Part shown: one piece after another, positions 1 to 9,588 of the stretch
How positions within the stretch are numbered: the first letter of the stretch is position 1
Layout: every line of letters begins with the position of its first letter
Program-made: the position numbers and the translations under genes
Notes under the pieces: generated by a model
Seen by the model: the letters and a program-made list of their open reading frames with translations, nothing else
The model's database searches: none
Told to the model about the DNA's origin: nothing
Source of the DNA: an uncultured Desulfuromonas sp.
GTDB taxonomy: Bacteria; Desulfobacterota; Desulfuromonadia; Desulfuromonadales; Desulfuromonadaceae
Reading direction: 5' to 3'
Assembly (NCBI RefSeq): GCF_963666745.1
Contig: NZ_OY762961.1
Span: forward strand, 3,766,992-3,830,991
DNA length: 64,000 bases

Positions 1-418
1 CTGAGAATGACGGCATGGCGTAAGCAGCCAGGTCGCGATTTGATGCGATCAGAGGAGATTCACATAAAAACGGTGTGCAGTTGAGTGTTTCATCCAATTG
101 ATGGCAGCCCATCCGTGCGTTTTCCCAGGGAATGGCTGCTGCACGCTCATAATCATGCGGGTCGAATTGAACATCGACATCGCTGATTGCAGAGATGGTC
201 AGTTCTTCGTGGGGCACCTGTACTGCAAAGTGGTTCGCCCGATTGCCGAAGAAATCCAGTCGTTCGTGAATATCCGTAGCTTCTGGCTCAATGGTCAGTC
301 GGCTTTCCAGGCACTGTTGGTAGGCCGTCTGGCGTGGCAGCAGAAACGCCTCGTTGCGACACAGTTGCACCGGGTCCGAGTAGCTGTAGCGGGTGATGTG
401 CTGTACTCGGTATCTCAT
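1..418 (-). CDS. Transglutaminase-like protein, N-terminal part (cut by window start)
   Basis: Reading the minus strand from the ATG at 418 gives 139 residues with no stop before the window edge. The protein starts MRYRVQHITRYSYSDPVQLC, the hallmark of the beta-sandwich N-terminal domain that precedes bacterial transglutaminase-like cores. The catalytic Cys-His-Asp part lies outside the window. The start overlaps the stop of the upstream gene in an ATGA arrangement, so the two are translationally coupled. Family knowledge: such proteins occur with circularly permuted ATP-grasp/alpha-E proteins in predicted peptide-ligase operons of unknown product. The assignment rests on the N-terminal domain and the neighbours only. 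Confidence 0.85.
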   Translation of the reverse strand, partial: MRYRVQHITRYSYSDPVQLCRNEAFLLPRQTAYQQCLESRLTIEPEATDIHERLDFFGNRANHFAVQVPHEELTISAISDVDVQFDPHDYERAAAIPWENARMGCHQLDETLNCTPFLCESPLIASNRDLAAYAMPSFS

Positions 419-2979
419 ACTTTGGCCTCCAGAGGCGCTGAACCCAATTGTTGTAACGCCACACTTGGCGTGAAATACAATTGCATCAGGGTGTCGGACA
501 AGTGATCGAGACGCTGTTGCTGGGCATCAAGGAAGACGCGCAGCAGTGGATATTCATCTTCCCCTTCAGCGCGTCCGGCCAGTTTCTTTGCGCTGGTTCG
601 GGCGACTTCTGCCAGTGCCTCATCAATCAGTTGCTGATCTTCGTGAGGCTTGATACTGGTCGGATTATGTGGCAGGGCACAGATGTGTTTATGCAGCTGA
701 TGGAGCTGAAATGCCAGTGACCGCGGATAATTTTCATCCAGAATCAGGAGTTCAAGAATCAGCGACAACTGCATGAAAGAGCGATAACGGCGGCGGAACA
801 CCACCAAGCTGTTGCAGGTGGACAGCACAGCTTCGCGAATTTGGGCTTCTGTGGAATCCTGTTGGCAGGGTACCAGCGTCGCCTGTAACAGCGCAATGAG
901 GTTTAACGCGCGTTCGATGCGGCGGCCGATGTTGAGCAGTTGCCAGGCGGTTTCGCGCGACATGTTTTCACTGGTCAGGCCACTGATCGCAGCGAGGTGG
1001 CCAATGAGTTGGTCGACGCTTTTCAACAGGCGACCACTGCCGATCTGTGACCGGGTGATGCGTGGATGCCAGTTTTGACGCAGATGGTCGATGATCCGCC
1101 AGGCGTCTTCAGGCAACAGGTCACGCACCACATACGCCGCTTGGCCCAGGCTGACCAGCGAGGTGCGCAGGCTGCCGATACGCTGATCATCACACGCCAG
1201 GGACAGCAGTTCGCCGCGCGGGTCTTTCAGTGTGCGTTTGGCATCGTCCCCCATGAACCCGGGGTAGGTCTGGGTTACCCGGGTCAATGCACGTAGCAGA
1301 TGATGCAGGCTCAGCTGATCATCGGGATCGCGGAATTCATTGACCTCATAAAGTTTGCCGAGGATCGAGCGCAGCAACCGGCAGGTCTGTTCGGTGCGCT
1401 CGGCATAACGCCCGGCCCAGAACAGGTTTTCGGCGCTACGGCTCGGTAATGGCATGAATACCGGACGCAGCAACTGATTGGGATGGGCCTGCAACCACAA
1501 GTTGACCTGCTTGTCGCGTTCCTCTGTCAGCACCCAGGTGTCCTTGATCTTGCCGCCTTCGTTGTTGGCAACCAGGCTGGTGCTTTTTTCGTGAACACGG
1601 GTCAGACCGCCGGGCATGGCTACATAACTATTCTGCTGGGCGGTCAGATAAAAGGTCGAGATGCCCTGGCGCGGCACAATCTGGTTATCCTCAAAAGTTG
1701 GAAAGGTGGCCAGTTTGATCAGTTGCTGACCGATGAACAGATGGGGTCGGGCCAGGATCAGACGCCGCCACTGTTGTTGTTCTTTACGAGTCAGCTTACC
1801 CGGCACACTGCGTGGCAGACCGGACATCGGGTGGATCGGCCGCAAGACCAGCTCGTTGAGATGGTCGAGCACGTAATTGCATTCGTTGGGCTGACCGCAC
1901 CACCAGGTCGCCACGGACGGCAGCTGTAACTCTTCTCCACGCCAGTGTTGGCAGATCGCCGGTAAAAAAGCCATCAGAGCCGGATTTTCGACAGCGCGAC
2001 TGCCGATAGGGTTCACCACCGATACTTGACCACTGCGTACCACTTCAAGCAGGCCGGGCACGCCGAACAGCGAATCGCCGCGTAACTCCAGAGGATCGCA
2101 CAAATTATCGGCTACGCGGCGCATGATCACATCCACCTGGCGCAGGCCATCCACTGATTTTAGCCACACTTTGGCATCGCGAACAATGAGATCTCCGCCT
2201 TGGACCAACGGCAGGCCTAGGTAGGAGGCCAGATAGGCATGTTCAAAAAAGGCCGGATGATCGGGGCCGGGCGTCAGCAGGATGATAACCGGTTCATGAT
2301 CGTGCTGGGCTGACAGCTGCGACAGCCGTTGGCGCAGGGCGACAAAATACATGGCCAGGCGATGGACTTGAAACGGCTCAAACAGCTGCGGAAAGCTGCG
2401 CGACATGATCAGGCGGCTTTCCAGTGCATAGCCTTCGCCAAGGCAGGCATTGGTGCAATCCGAGAGCACCCAGTAACGGCCATCAATGCCCTTGGCCAGA
2501 TCAGGTGTGTAGAGACTGAGAGGGGTCTCGCTAGTGAGCAAACCATTACATGGGTAGAGGAAATCTTGCTGGGCAAACACCAGTTCTGCAGGGAGAATGC
2601 CTTCTTTGATCAGAGTCCGTGGACCGTAGATGTCGCGCAGCACGGCATTGAGCAACTCAGCACGCTGCACCAGTCCGTGTTCCAGCTGCTGCCATTCCTC
2701 AGCACCGAAGATAGTTGGAATCGGATCAAACTGCCAGGAGCGGGAAGACTCCGGCGAGTTGAAGACATTATGGATGGCGGCATTTTCTTTAAGCAGCCGT
2801 TCGGCTTCCTTACAGCGCTTGGCAAGGCGATTTTCACCCAGACGGGCAAGAAATCCCATCATCTGTTGCCAGTGCTCAGGCACAGTGCTATCGACTGTCG
2901 TCAGAGCACTGAAGTGGTCGACGGGGAAAGAGTCGGCCTGTTCGGGTAAAGGAAGCGGATGTTGTCTCACGGTGTTCAC
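415..2979 (-). CDS. Circularly permuted ATP-grasp protein fused to an alpha-E domain
   Basis: The 854-residue protein joins two modules that are often separate genes. Residues about 80-480 match the circularly permuted type 2 ATP-grasp region (DUF404/DUF407), with segments such as VIMRRVADNLCDPLELRGD and the FYLTAQQNSYVAMPGGLTRV stretch. From about residue 510, SRSAENLFWAGRYAERTEQT opens a helical alpha-E domain (DUF403) that runs to the C-terminus. The start is a GTG at 2979 behind a purine-rich GAAGAAAGT. The downstream transglutaminase overlaps by 4 bp. Comparative genomics has predicted an amide-bond-forming system for this set, but no substrate is known; the ligase role here is inference. 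Confidence 0.92.
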   Translation of the reverse strand: MNTVRQHPLPLPEQADSFPVDHFSALTTVDSTVPEHWQQMMGFLARLGENRLAKRCKEAERLLKENAAIHNVFNSPESSRSWQFDPIPTIFGAEEWQQLEHGLVQRAELLNAVLRDIYGPRTLIKEGILPAELVFAQQDFLYPCNGLLTSETPLSLYTPDLAKGIDGRYWVLSDCTNACLGEGYALESRLIMSRSFPQLFEPFQVHRLAMYFVALRQRLSQLSAQHDHEPVIILLTPGPDHPAFFEHAYLASYLGLPLVQGGDLIVRDAKVWLKSVDGLRQVDVIMRRVADNLCDPLELRGDSLFGVPGLLEVVRSGQVSVVNPIGSRAVENPALMAFLPAICQHWRGEELQLPSVATWWCGQPNECNYVLDHLNELVLRPIHPMSGLPRSVPGKLTRKEQQQWRRLILARPHLFIGQQLIKLATFPTFEDNQIVPRQGISTFYLTAQQNSYVAMPGGLTRVHEKSTSLVANNEGGKIKDTWVLTEERDKQVNLWLQAHPNQLLRPVFMPLPSRSAENLFWAGRYAERTEQTCRLLRSILGKLYEVNEFRDPDDQLSLHHLLRALTRVTQTYPGFMGDDAKRTLKDPRGELLSLACDDQRIGSLRTSLVSLGQAAYVVRDLLPEDAWRIIDHLRQNWHPRITRSQIGSGRLLKSVDQLIGHLAAISGLTSENMSRETAWQLLNIGRRIERALNLIALLQATLVPCQQDSTEAQIREAVLSTCNSLVVFRRRYRSFMQLSLILELLILDENYPRSLAFQLHQLHKHICALPHNPTSIKPHEDQQLIDEALAEVARTSAKKLAGRAEGEDEYPLLRVFLDAQQQRLDHLSDTLMQLYFTPSVALQQLGSAPLEAKV

Positions 2980-3734
2980 TTTCTTCGTCGTTGAAGAGTC
3001 TAAGTTATTTTAGCAGGTTATAAGAAGAACACGAGCCTATGGCTCTTCCTGAAATTCCATAATCTCACAAGCTGGCTGTCCCGTTCGTTTATCATTGTCT
3101 GTACCAATTTACTGCCCGTGGGGTGGGCGTAGCCCGCTCCCTGTTCGACAGGGTGCCAGCATAACTTGGTTGATCAAATCTATGACGGTTATCACCGTCA
3201 ATGCCATCGCTGACCAGGCGCACGATTCGTCGACCTCAAGGGCGACGAGCCGAATCCGTGAAGTATCCCGGAAAGCGACTCATCGTGTATAAGTCAAGAA
3301 ATCACTGTGCGGTCCCAGCCGGCTTTTGCATCCTTTTGGGCGGCTTGCCAAAAGGATGTCGCCTGCCGGGGCGAGTCCCGGCGACCTTGACTTTGACCTT
3401 GATCTTTGATCTTCTGTGGTTCGCATCATGGAACCAATTGCACCGGCGAACTTCATCCATTCACATTGCTGGTGCCCACGTGACGCGGGCTGCCGCGCCC
3501 GCACGTCGGGCAACTTTTGCGTCGTCAAAAGTTGCACAGAAACGACTCCCGTCATTGCGCCCTGCGGGTTCCCTCTCTCCAGCCACTTCCGCCGTGATGT
3601 CGGCAAAAACTCGGTCTGTTTGCAACAGCCCTCAAACATTTGCCGACGATCATCACGCCTCCAGTTCCTTGCGTTCGGCGCTGCTGAACGGGAGGGCTGG
3701 GGTGCTATGCGAACAGTGATGCCGCACTGTTTTT
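2980..3734. repeat. Gene-free, hairpin-rich intergenic stretch
   Basis: About 750 bp lie between two genes that normally sit together, and no convincing gene was found. Three inverted repeats are visible. ATCCTTTTGG at 3330-3339 pairs with CCAAAAGGAT at 3348-3357. GCGGGC at 3485-3490 pairs with GCCCGC at 3497-3502. CAACTTTTG at 3511-3519 pairs with CAAAAGTTG at 3526-3534. The rest has short low-complexity runs (alternating TTGA/CTT near 3385-3410). Short open frames cross it, but none has a ribosome site or a recognisable protein. It resembles a dispersed intergenic repeat more than a decayed gene; other copies would have to be sought elsewhere in the genome. Confidence 0.55.
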
Positions 3735-6700
3735 TTACTGTCGCCGTAAATCCAACGTGCAAGGAAATTCTTCGTTCACCTCCTCGACCGCCGGAGCCAT
3801 GGGGGCCGGGGCTTCGCCGTGGGTGAAGAACTTGCCCAGGGTTTCCATCCGCGGTTGTCGCTGCAACGGTCCCGATGTGTGCTCGGTGGTGTTGAACAGA
3901 TCACGCCGCCGCGACTCGGCGGTGATGGCATTGACCGGGAACACATCGTAATTGCGTCCGCCCGGATGGGACACATGGTAGGCGCAGCCGCCGATGGAGC
4001 GGCCGTTCCAGGTGTCGATGATGTCGAAGATCAGCGGGCTGTGCGGAGCAATGGTCGGGTGCAGCGCCGATGGCGGCTGCCAGGCTCGGTAACGTACCCC
4101 GGCGACAAATTCCCCCTGGCGACCGGTGCTGATCATCGGCAGGCGACGGCCATTACAGGTGATGACGTGACGCCCTTCAGTGAAGTGACGGACAAACACC
4201 TGCAGACGTTCCGTGGACGAATCGACAAAACGCGACATCCCCTGACTCGACACCTCTTCGCCGAGCACGTGCCACGGCTCAATGGCAAAACGCAACTCCA
4301 GCTCCATGGCATCGATCTGCACCGTACCGTAGCGCGGGAAGCGGAATTCGAAGAACGGATCAAACCATTCCAACTGAAACGGATACCCGGAGCGGTTGAG
4401 GTCGTCCACCACTTCCTTGAGATCCTGACGCACAAACCACGGCAGCAGATAGCGGTCATGCAGGGTGGTGCCCCAGCGGATCAGGTCGTGGTGATAGGGC
4501 TCTTTCCAGAAGCGGGCCAAGAGGGTGCGGATCAACAGATTCTGCACCAGACTCATGCGCGCGTGGGGCGGCATTTCAAAGCCGCGCAGCTCAACAATGC
4601 CGAGGCGGCCCGTCGGGCTGTCCGGCGAGTAAAGTTTGTCGATGCAGAATTCGGCGCGGTGGGTGTTGCCAGTCACATCAATGAGTAGATTGCGCAGCAG
4701 TCGGTCGACCAGCCACGGTGCCACCACTTCCCCTTTGGGAATGCGGGAAAAGGCGATCTCCAGTTCGTACAGTGCATCGTCACGCGCCTCGTCAATCCGT
4801 GGTGCCTGACTGGTCGGGCCGATGAACACGCCGGAAAACAGGTAGGATAAGCCCGGATGGTGCTGCCAGAAGGTGATCAAACTGCGCAACACGTCGGGAC
4901 GACGCAGCATCGGACTGTCGGCCGGGGTCGGGCCGCCGAGGGTGATGTGATTGCCGCCGCCGGTCCCGGTATGACGGCCGTCGAGCATGAATTTTTCCGT
5001 GCCGAGGCGACTCTGCCTCGCCTGTTCGTAGAGCACGGTGGTGTGCTCGACCAGTTCCTGCCAGTTGGCAGACGGGTGGATATTGACCTCGATGACGCCG
5101 GGGTCGGGCGTGACATTGAACCGCTCCAGCCGCCAGTCTTTGGGCGGCTCGTAGCCCTCAATGACCACGGGCAGCTTGAGGTGGTCCGCACAGGCCTCAA
5201 TGGCCGCCAGCAGGATGACATAGGATTCCAGCGTGGTCAGCGGTGGCATGAAGATATAGAGCCGCCCTTCGCGTGCTTCGACACACAGCGCGGTATGGGG
5301 TACATCGACATAATGGGGTTCGGGCATTTCGACGGGCTGTTTGTCGAGCGTGCTCGCCGCGTCGAGGCTGGCGCGATCCGGCAGCTCCGGCAGGTCGTCG
5401 AACAGACTCGGCGGGCTGTCGATCTCTTTTTTGTCCGGGGCGATCCACGGCAGGCTGTCCAGCGGCAGGCGCAGGCCCATGCCCGAATCGCCGGGGATTA
5501 AAAACATCCGTTCACGGCGAAAATCCCACGGACCGCTCTTCCAGCGCTCGGCAAAACGATCCCATTGCAGTGGCAGGGCAAAACCCACCGGCGTGTCGAG
5601 GCCATGGGACAACACCTTGGCCAGGGCGCGCCGCTCACGACCATCCTTGAGATCGGCCTTGGTCGGGTCGATGTTGTCGGGCATGCTGCCCTCTTTCCAC
5701 AGCCAGTACAGGGTGTCTTCATAGCCGGGAGTCAGGTAGGCTTCGCGCAGCCCGAGGCGACGGGTCAGTTCACGCGAGAACTGTTCCGCCTGGGCCGGAG
5801 TCGCACCGTAATCGTGTTGAATGTCGGCCAGCAGCGCCGGGTCCTGCCACAGGGCGACACCGTCCTTGCGCCAGAAACAGCTGTAAGCCCAGCGCGGTAA
5901 CGGCTCACCCGGATACCACTTGCCCTGGCCGAAATGGAGCAGGCCGCCCTTGGCAAAGGCGTCGCGCAGCCGCAGAGTGAGATCATGCGCCAGCTGCCGT
6001 TTGTGTGGGCCGTCGGCGCGGCTGTTCCATTCGGGGCCGTCCATATCGTCGATGGAAACAAAGGTCGGCTCGCCGCCCATGGTCAGGCGCACATCGTTTT
6101 CCGTCAGCTCCTCATCGACCATCCGGCCCAGAGCATCAATGCACTGCCACTGCTCGTCGCTGTACGGCTTGGTGACGCGTGGATCTTCGTGGATGCGCTT
6201 GACGCTGTTGCTGTGATCAAAGGTGACTTCGCACGGGTCCGTCGCACCGGTGAGGGGCGCGGCACTGGCCGGGGTCGGCGTGCAGGCCAGCGGGATGTGG
6301 CCTTCTCCAGCCAATAGTCCCGAGGTAGGGTCAAGGCCGACCCAGCCCGCGCCGGGCACATAGACTTCGGTCCAGGCGTGCAGATCGGTAAAGTCGGCTT
6401 CGGGCCCGGATGGGCCATCGAGGGATTTTTCATCGGCGGTCAACTGGATCAGGTAGCCGCTGACAAAACGCGCGGCCAGACCGAGATGACGCATGATCTC
6501 CACCAGTAGCCAGGCCGTGTCGCGACACGAACCGATCTCGCGCTCCAGGGTGGTTTCACAGCTCTGTACGCCGGGCTCCATACGCACCGAGTAGTTGATC
6601 TGTTGTTGCAGCTGTCGATTGAGGTCGACGACAAAATCGACGGTGTTTTTCTCGCTGCGATCCACGTCGTCCAGCCATTTTTGCAGCAGTGGCCCGGCTT

Positions 6701-7064
6701 CAGCACATTTCAGATAGGGTGCCAGTTCCTGTTGTTCCTGCTCCGTGTAGTTAAACGGGTAATTCTCCGCGTATTCCTCCACAAAGAAGTCGAACGGATT
6801 GTAGGAGGTCATGTCGGCAATGACTTCGATGTCAATGGACAGTTCGCGACTTTTCTCCGGGAACACCAACCGTGCCAGGTAGTTGCCGAAGGCATCCTGT
6901 TGCCAGTTGAGAAAGTGCTCTTCCGGTTTCACCTTCATGGAATAGGACAGGATCGGTGTACGGCAATGGGGTGCGGGGCGTAGACGCAGGATGTGGGGCG
7001 ATAAACTGACCGGACGGTCGAACAGGTAACGGGTGACATGGTGGCATGCAACACGGATCGACAT
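3735..7064 (-). CDS. Transglutaminase / DUF2126 protein
   Basis: The 1109-residue protein starts with the same beta-sandwich domain as the partial gene at the window start (MSIRVACHHVTRYLFDRPVS). A transglutaminase core follows: Cys in REIGSCRDTAWLL, His in DLHAWTEVYVP and Asp in GLDPTSGLL, all near residues 175-250. From about residue 310 to the end it is a DUF2126 module with long conserved stretches (LTMGGEPTFVSIDDMDGPEW; GRHTGTGGGNHITLGG). The ATG at 7064 follows AAGGGGAG. Its length is usual for the family. It shares direction with the ATP-grasp/alpha-E gene and probably acts with it in making or trimming an amide-linked product. The actual reaction is unknown. Confidence 0.93.
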   Translation of the reverse strand: MSIRVACHHVTRYLFDRPVSLSPHILRLRPAPHCRTPILSYSMKVKPEEHFLNWQQDAFGNYLARLVFPEKSRELSIDIEVIADMTSYNPFDFFVEEYAENYPFNYTEQEQQELAPYLKCAEAGPLLQKWLDDVDRSEKNTVDFVVDLNRQLQQQINYSVRMEPGVQSCETTLEREIGSCRDTAWLLVEIMRHLGLAARFVSGYLIQLTADEKSLDGPSGPEADFTDLHAWTEVYVPGAGWVGLDPTSGLLAGEGHIPLACTPTPASAAPLTGATDPCEVTFDHSNSVKRIHEDPRVTKPYSDEQWQCIDALGRMVDEELTENDVRLTMGGEPTFVSIDDMDGPEWNSRADGPHKRQLAHDLTLRLRDAFAKGGLLHFGQGKWYPGEPLPRWAYSCFWRKDGVALWQDPALLADIQHDYGATPAQAEQFSRELTRRLGLREAYLTPGYEDTLYWLWKEGSMPDNIDPTKADLKDGRERRALAKVLSHGLDTPVGFALPLQWDRFAERWKSGPWDFRRERMFLIPGDSGMGLRLPLDSLPWIAPDKKEIDSPPSLFDDLPELPDRASLDAASTLDKQPVEMPEPHYVDVPHTALCVEAREGRLYIFMPPLTTLESYVILLAAIEACADHLKLPVVIEGYEPPKDWRLERFNVTPDPGVIEVNIHPSANWQELVEHTTVLYEQARQSRLGTEKFMLDGRHTGTGGGNHITLGGPTPADSPMLRRPDVLRSLITFWQHHPGLSYLFSGVFIGPTSQAPRIDEARDDALYELEIAFSRIPKGEVVAPWLVDRLLRNLLIDVTGNTHRAEFCIDKLYSPDSPTGRLGIVELRGFEMPPHARMSLVQNLLIRTLLARFWKEPYHHDLIRWGTTLHDRYLLPWFVRQDLKEVVDDLNRSGYPFQLEWFDPFFEFRFPRYGTVQIDAMELELRFAIEPWHVLGEEVSSQGMSRFVDSSTERLQVFVRHFTEGRHVITCNGRRLPMISTGRQGEFVAGVRYRAWQPPSALHPTIAPHSPLIFDIIDTWNGRSIGGCAYHVSHPGGRNYDVFPVNAITAESRRRDLFNTTEHTSGPLQRQPRMETLGKFFTHGEAPAPMAPAVEEVNEEFPCTLDLRRQ

Positions 7065-7363
7065 GGGCTCCCCTTGGCTGACGGTGAAGATAAATTTTAT
7101 TAAAACATAAATGGACTTCTAATTGTAGGCAACTGCCCGGATTTTGTAAGCAAAAAAACTGTCTTTAAGCCTATTTTGAGCGATTTGAGCTGAGATTAGC
7201 ACGCCGTTGTCTTTTGTCAGTATTTCAGTCGCCGGAAGCCAAGATGCTAACGGATCGGCAATTCCTTTTATTCGTATAAGTGAAATTCGCAGGTGAAAAA
7301 GTTTTTCTAATAGGATATTGTGATGGAAGTTATCCGAATACTCTATTTTTTGTTAAGTTGTCT

Positions 7364-8383
7364 ATGCAAAAACTACCTGTCGAAAAAGCAATTGGCCATG
7401 CCTTGGCCCATGATTTGACCCAAGTTGAACCTTGCTACCGAAAAAAGTGTGTGGCTTTCAGTCGGGGCCATATCATTCGAGAAGAAGATGTGGATGCGTT
7501 GCGCCGAATGGGTAAAGAGCACCTTTATGTCGGTACGGTTGAACCCGGGCAGATCCATGAAGACCAGGCCGCTTTAAAACTGGCCCCATTGCTGGCCGGG
7601 TCGGGGATCAGTCATGACCTGATGGCCAAAGAGGGTAAGGTTTCTTTTCGCGCCATGGTAAGCGGTCTCTTTCGTGTTGATATCGGGCGGCTGAATGAGC
7701 TGAATCGTTTGGGAATCCCCTCGATGCCGACAATCCATGATCGATTTCCAGTGGTTGGGGGCAAGACCGTCGCCGCTTTTCGCATTATTCCGCTTTATTG
7801 CGATGACGTTGTTTTTGGCCAGATGGAAGCTCTGGCACAAACGCCGCTGATTTGGGTAGAGCCCTATCGGATTCATAAAGCGGCCATTGTTGTCACCGGT
7901 TCGGAAGTCTATTCAGGGACCATTGAGGACCGATTTATCCCGCGACTACGCTATAAATTGAAGCAACTTGGTGTTGAAACTGTCTTCTCGACCGTTGTGC
8001 CCGATTCGAGACAGGCGATTACAGCGGCCGTGCGTGACGCGGAACAGTCTGCGGAACTGATTCTGGTGACCGGCGGAACATCTGTCGATCCGGATGATGT
8101 GACCCACCTTGCCATGGAAGATGCCGGAGTTGAGTTTCTTAACCGGGGCAATCCGATTCAACCCGGCAATCATTTGAGCTTAGGGAGGAAACAAGAGCAC
8201 CTGTATTGCTCAGTGCCCGCAGCAGCGCTTCATTTCCAGACGACGGCGTTGGATATCTTTCTGCCTCGGCTCCTGTGCTGGGATTTCCCCGACGTTGATG
8301 AACTGGCCGCAGCAGGGCATGGCGGGATGTGCCATTTTTGTGATCCCTGTGTTTATCCGGTGTGCCCCTTTGGCCGACCCTAG
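7364..8383 (+). CDS. Molybdopterin-binding (MoCF-domain) protein with Cys-rich C-terminus
   Basis: I place the start at the ATG at 7364, where MQKLPVEKAIGHALAHDLTQ matches the usual N-terminus of MoeA-like molybdopterin-binding proteins. An in-frame GTG at 7280 would add 28 unfamiliar residues. The MoCF fold lies in the second half (AAIVVTGSEVYSGTIEDRF; LILVTGGTSVDPDDVTHLA). The protein ends with MCHFCDPCVYPVCPFGRP, four cysteines that could bind a metal or Fe-S cluster. It is followed after 8 bp by moeA, so it heads a Moco operon. It may bind molybdopterin or adenylylated intermediates; the role of the cysteine tail is unknown. It differs from true MoeA by lacking most of the N-terminal domains. 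Confidence 0.87.
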   Translation: MQKLPVEKAIGHALAHDLTQVEPCYRKKCVAFSRGHIIREEDVDALRRMGKEHLYVGTVEPGQIHEDQAALKLAPLLAGSGISHDLMAKEGKVSFRAMVSGLFRVDIGRLNELNRLGIPSMPTIHDRFPVVGGKTVAAFRIIPLYCDDVVFGQMEALAQTPLIWVEPYRIHKAAIVVTGSEVYSGTIEDRFIPRLRYKLKQLGVETVFSTVVPDSRQAITAAVRDAEQSAELILVTGGTSVDPDDVTHLAMEDAGVEFLNRGNPIQPGNHLSLGRKQEHLYCSVPAAALHFQTTALDIFLPRLLCWDFPDVDELAAAGHGGMCHFCDPCVYPVCPFGRP

Positions 8384-8391
8384 GAGATGTG

Positions 8392-9588
8392 ATGACGCCT
8401 GTTTCATTTCCTGATGCTTTGCGCCTTCTTTTGGACTCGGTTGCTCCCGTTGGCGTCGAGAAAGTAGCTGTCACCGCTGCACTGAACCGGGTTGTGGCAG
8501 AGCCTGTTGTTTCCTCACAGGCCTTGCCGAACAGCCGCCGAAGTGCTGTGGATGGTTTCGCCCTTGGATCACTGGAGCGCCGGCAATGGCGTATTATCGG
8601 TCAGCGTGCCGCTGGAGAATTGGCTCTGGAGCCCTTACGGGATGAAGAAGCTTTGGCTGTTATGACTGGCGGAGGTGTGCCTGAAAACGCCAAGGCTGTT
8701 GTTCGGGTTGAAGAGACGCGACAATTTGCGAACTCCCTCTGGTTGTCCTCTGAGGTTGTTGCCTGTGACAATATTAACGAAATCGGCAGTGAGTTGTTTT
8801 GTGGTCAGGACCTGTTAAGTCGGGGGCATCGCCTCGATCCTGTGCGCTATAGTGCTTTATGTTACGCCGGAATTCGTGAAGTGGCAGTCTATCAACCGTT
8901 ACGTGTCGGGATTATGCTGTCCGGTCCTGAATTGTTAGCTCCGGGAGCCGCACCACGACCAGGCGCCAGTTATGAATGCCATCGGGCGTTGTTGCAGCCA
9001 ATCCTTGAACAACTCGGTTGTCGTTGCACCTTTGTCGGCCCGGTGAGTGATGAGCCGACAATTGTTCGTGACACGGTTGAGCATCTGGCCGCAGATCATG
9101 ATCTTGTTATTACCAGTGGTGGTGTTTCCATGGGCAAATACGATTATGTTCGCCCGCTGCTTCACCAGCAAGACTTTGAACTGGTGCTGGATCGGACCAA
9201 AATCAAACCGGGTAGCCCCCTGTTGGCCGCGAGACGGGGGAATAAATTGTTTCTCGGTATGCCGGGATATCCAGCGGCCTTTCTGGTGAATCTGTTTCTT
9301 TATCTGGCCCCGGTGGTTAAACGCATGTCGGGTTGGTCACGTTATGCGCCAACCTGGCGTGAAGTGGTTTTAAGCCAGCCGTTGAAAGGGCGGGCTGGCC
9401 GCAGCGATATGATCCGTGTCCGGCGTTGTGCAGAACAGGCTGAACCGTTGGCGGATCAATTGACCTCTCATTATGCCGGATTTCTCGCTGCGGATGGTCT
9501 GGCCTGGTTGGACGAGACACGATCTCATGCCGTCGCCGGTGAATCTGTCGCTGTCTGCTGGTTTGACGGGATTTTGGAGGAACATTGA
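8392..9588 (+). CDS. moeA: Molybdopterin molybdenumtransferase MoeA
   Basis: MoeA inserts molybdate into adenylylated molybdopterin to form the molybdenum cofactor in the cytoplasm. The 398-residue length fits the family. SRRSAVDGFAL near residue 45 is the conserved N-terminal motif, and DLVITSGGVSMGKYDYVRPL near residue 240 is the MoCF substrate loop. KPGSPLLAARRGNKLFLGMP follows, and a C-terminal beta-barrel domain ends the protein. The ATG at 8392 is preceded by TAGGAG. The last codons overlap the start of mobB, indicating translational coupling within the Moco operon. Confidence 0.95.
   Translation: MTPVSFPDALRLLLDSVAPVGVEKVAVTAALNRVVAEPVVSSQALPNSRRSAVDGFALGSLERRQWRIIGQRAAGELALEPLRDEEALAVMTGGGVPENAKAVVRVEETRQFANSLWLSSEVVACDNINEIGSELFCGQDLLSRGHRLDPVRYSALCYAGIREVAVYQPLRVGIMLSGPELLAPGAAPRPGASYECHRALLQPILEQLGCRCTFVGPVSDEPTIVRDTVEHLAADHDLVITSGGVSMGKYDYVRPLLHQQDFELVLDRTKIKPGSPLLAARRGNKLFLGMPGYPAAFLVNLFLYLAPVVKRMSGWSRYAPTWREVVLSQPLKGRAGRSDMIRVRRCAEQAEPLADQLTSHYAGFLAADGLAWLDETRSHAVAGESVAVCWFDGILEEH

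Noticed and set aside
3280-3762. Short frames in both directions over the repeat-rich gap
   Set aside because: They are built from the inverted repeats and have neither start signals nor recognisable domains.
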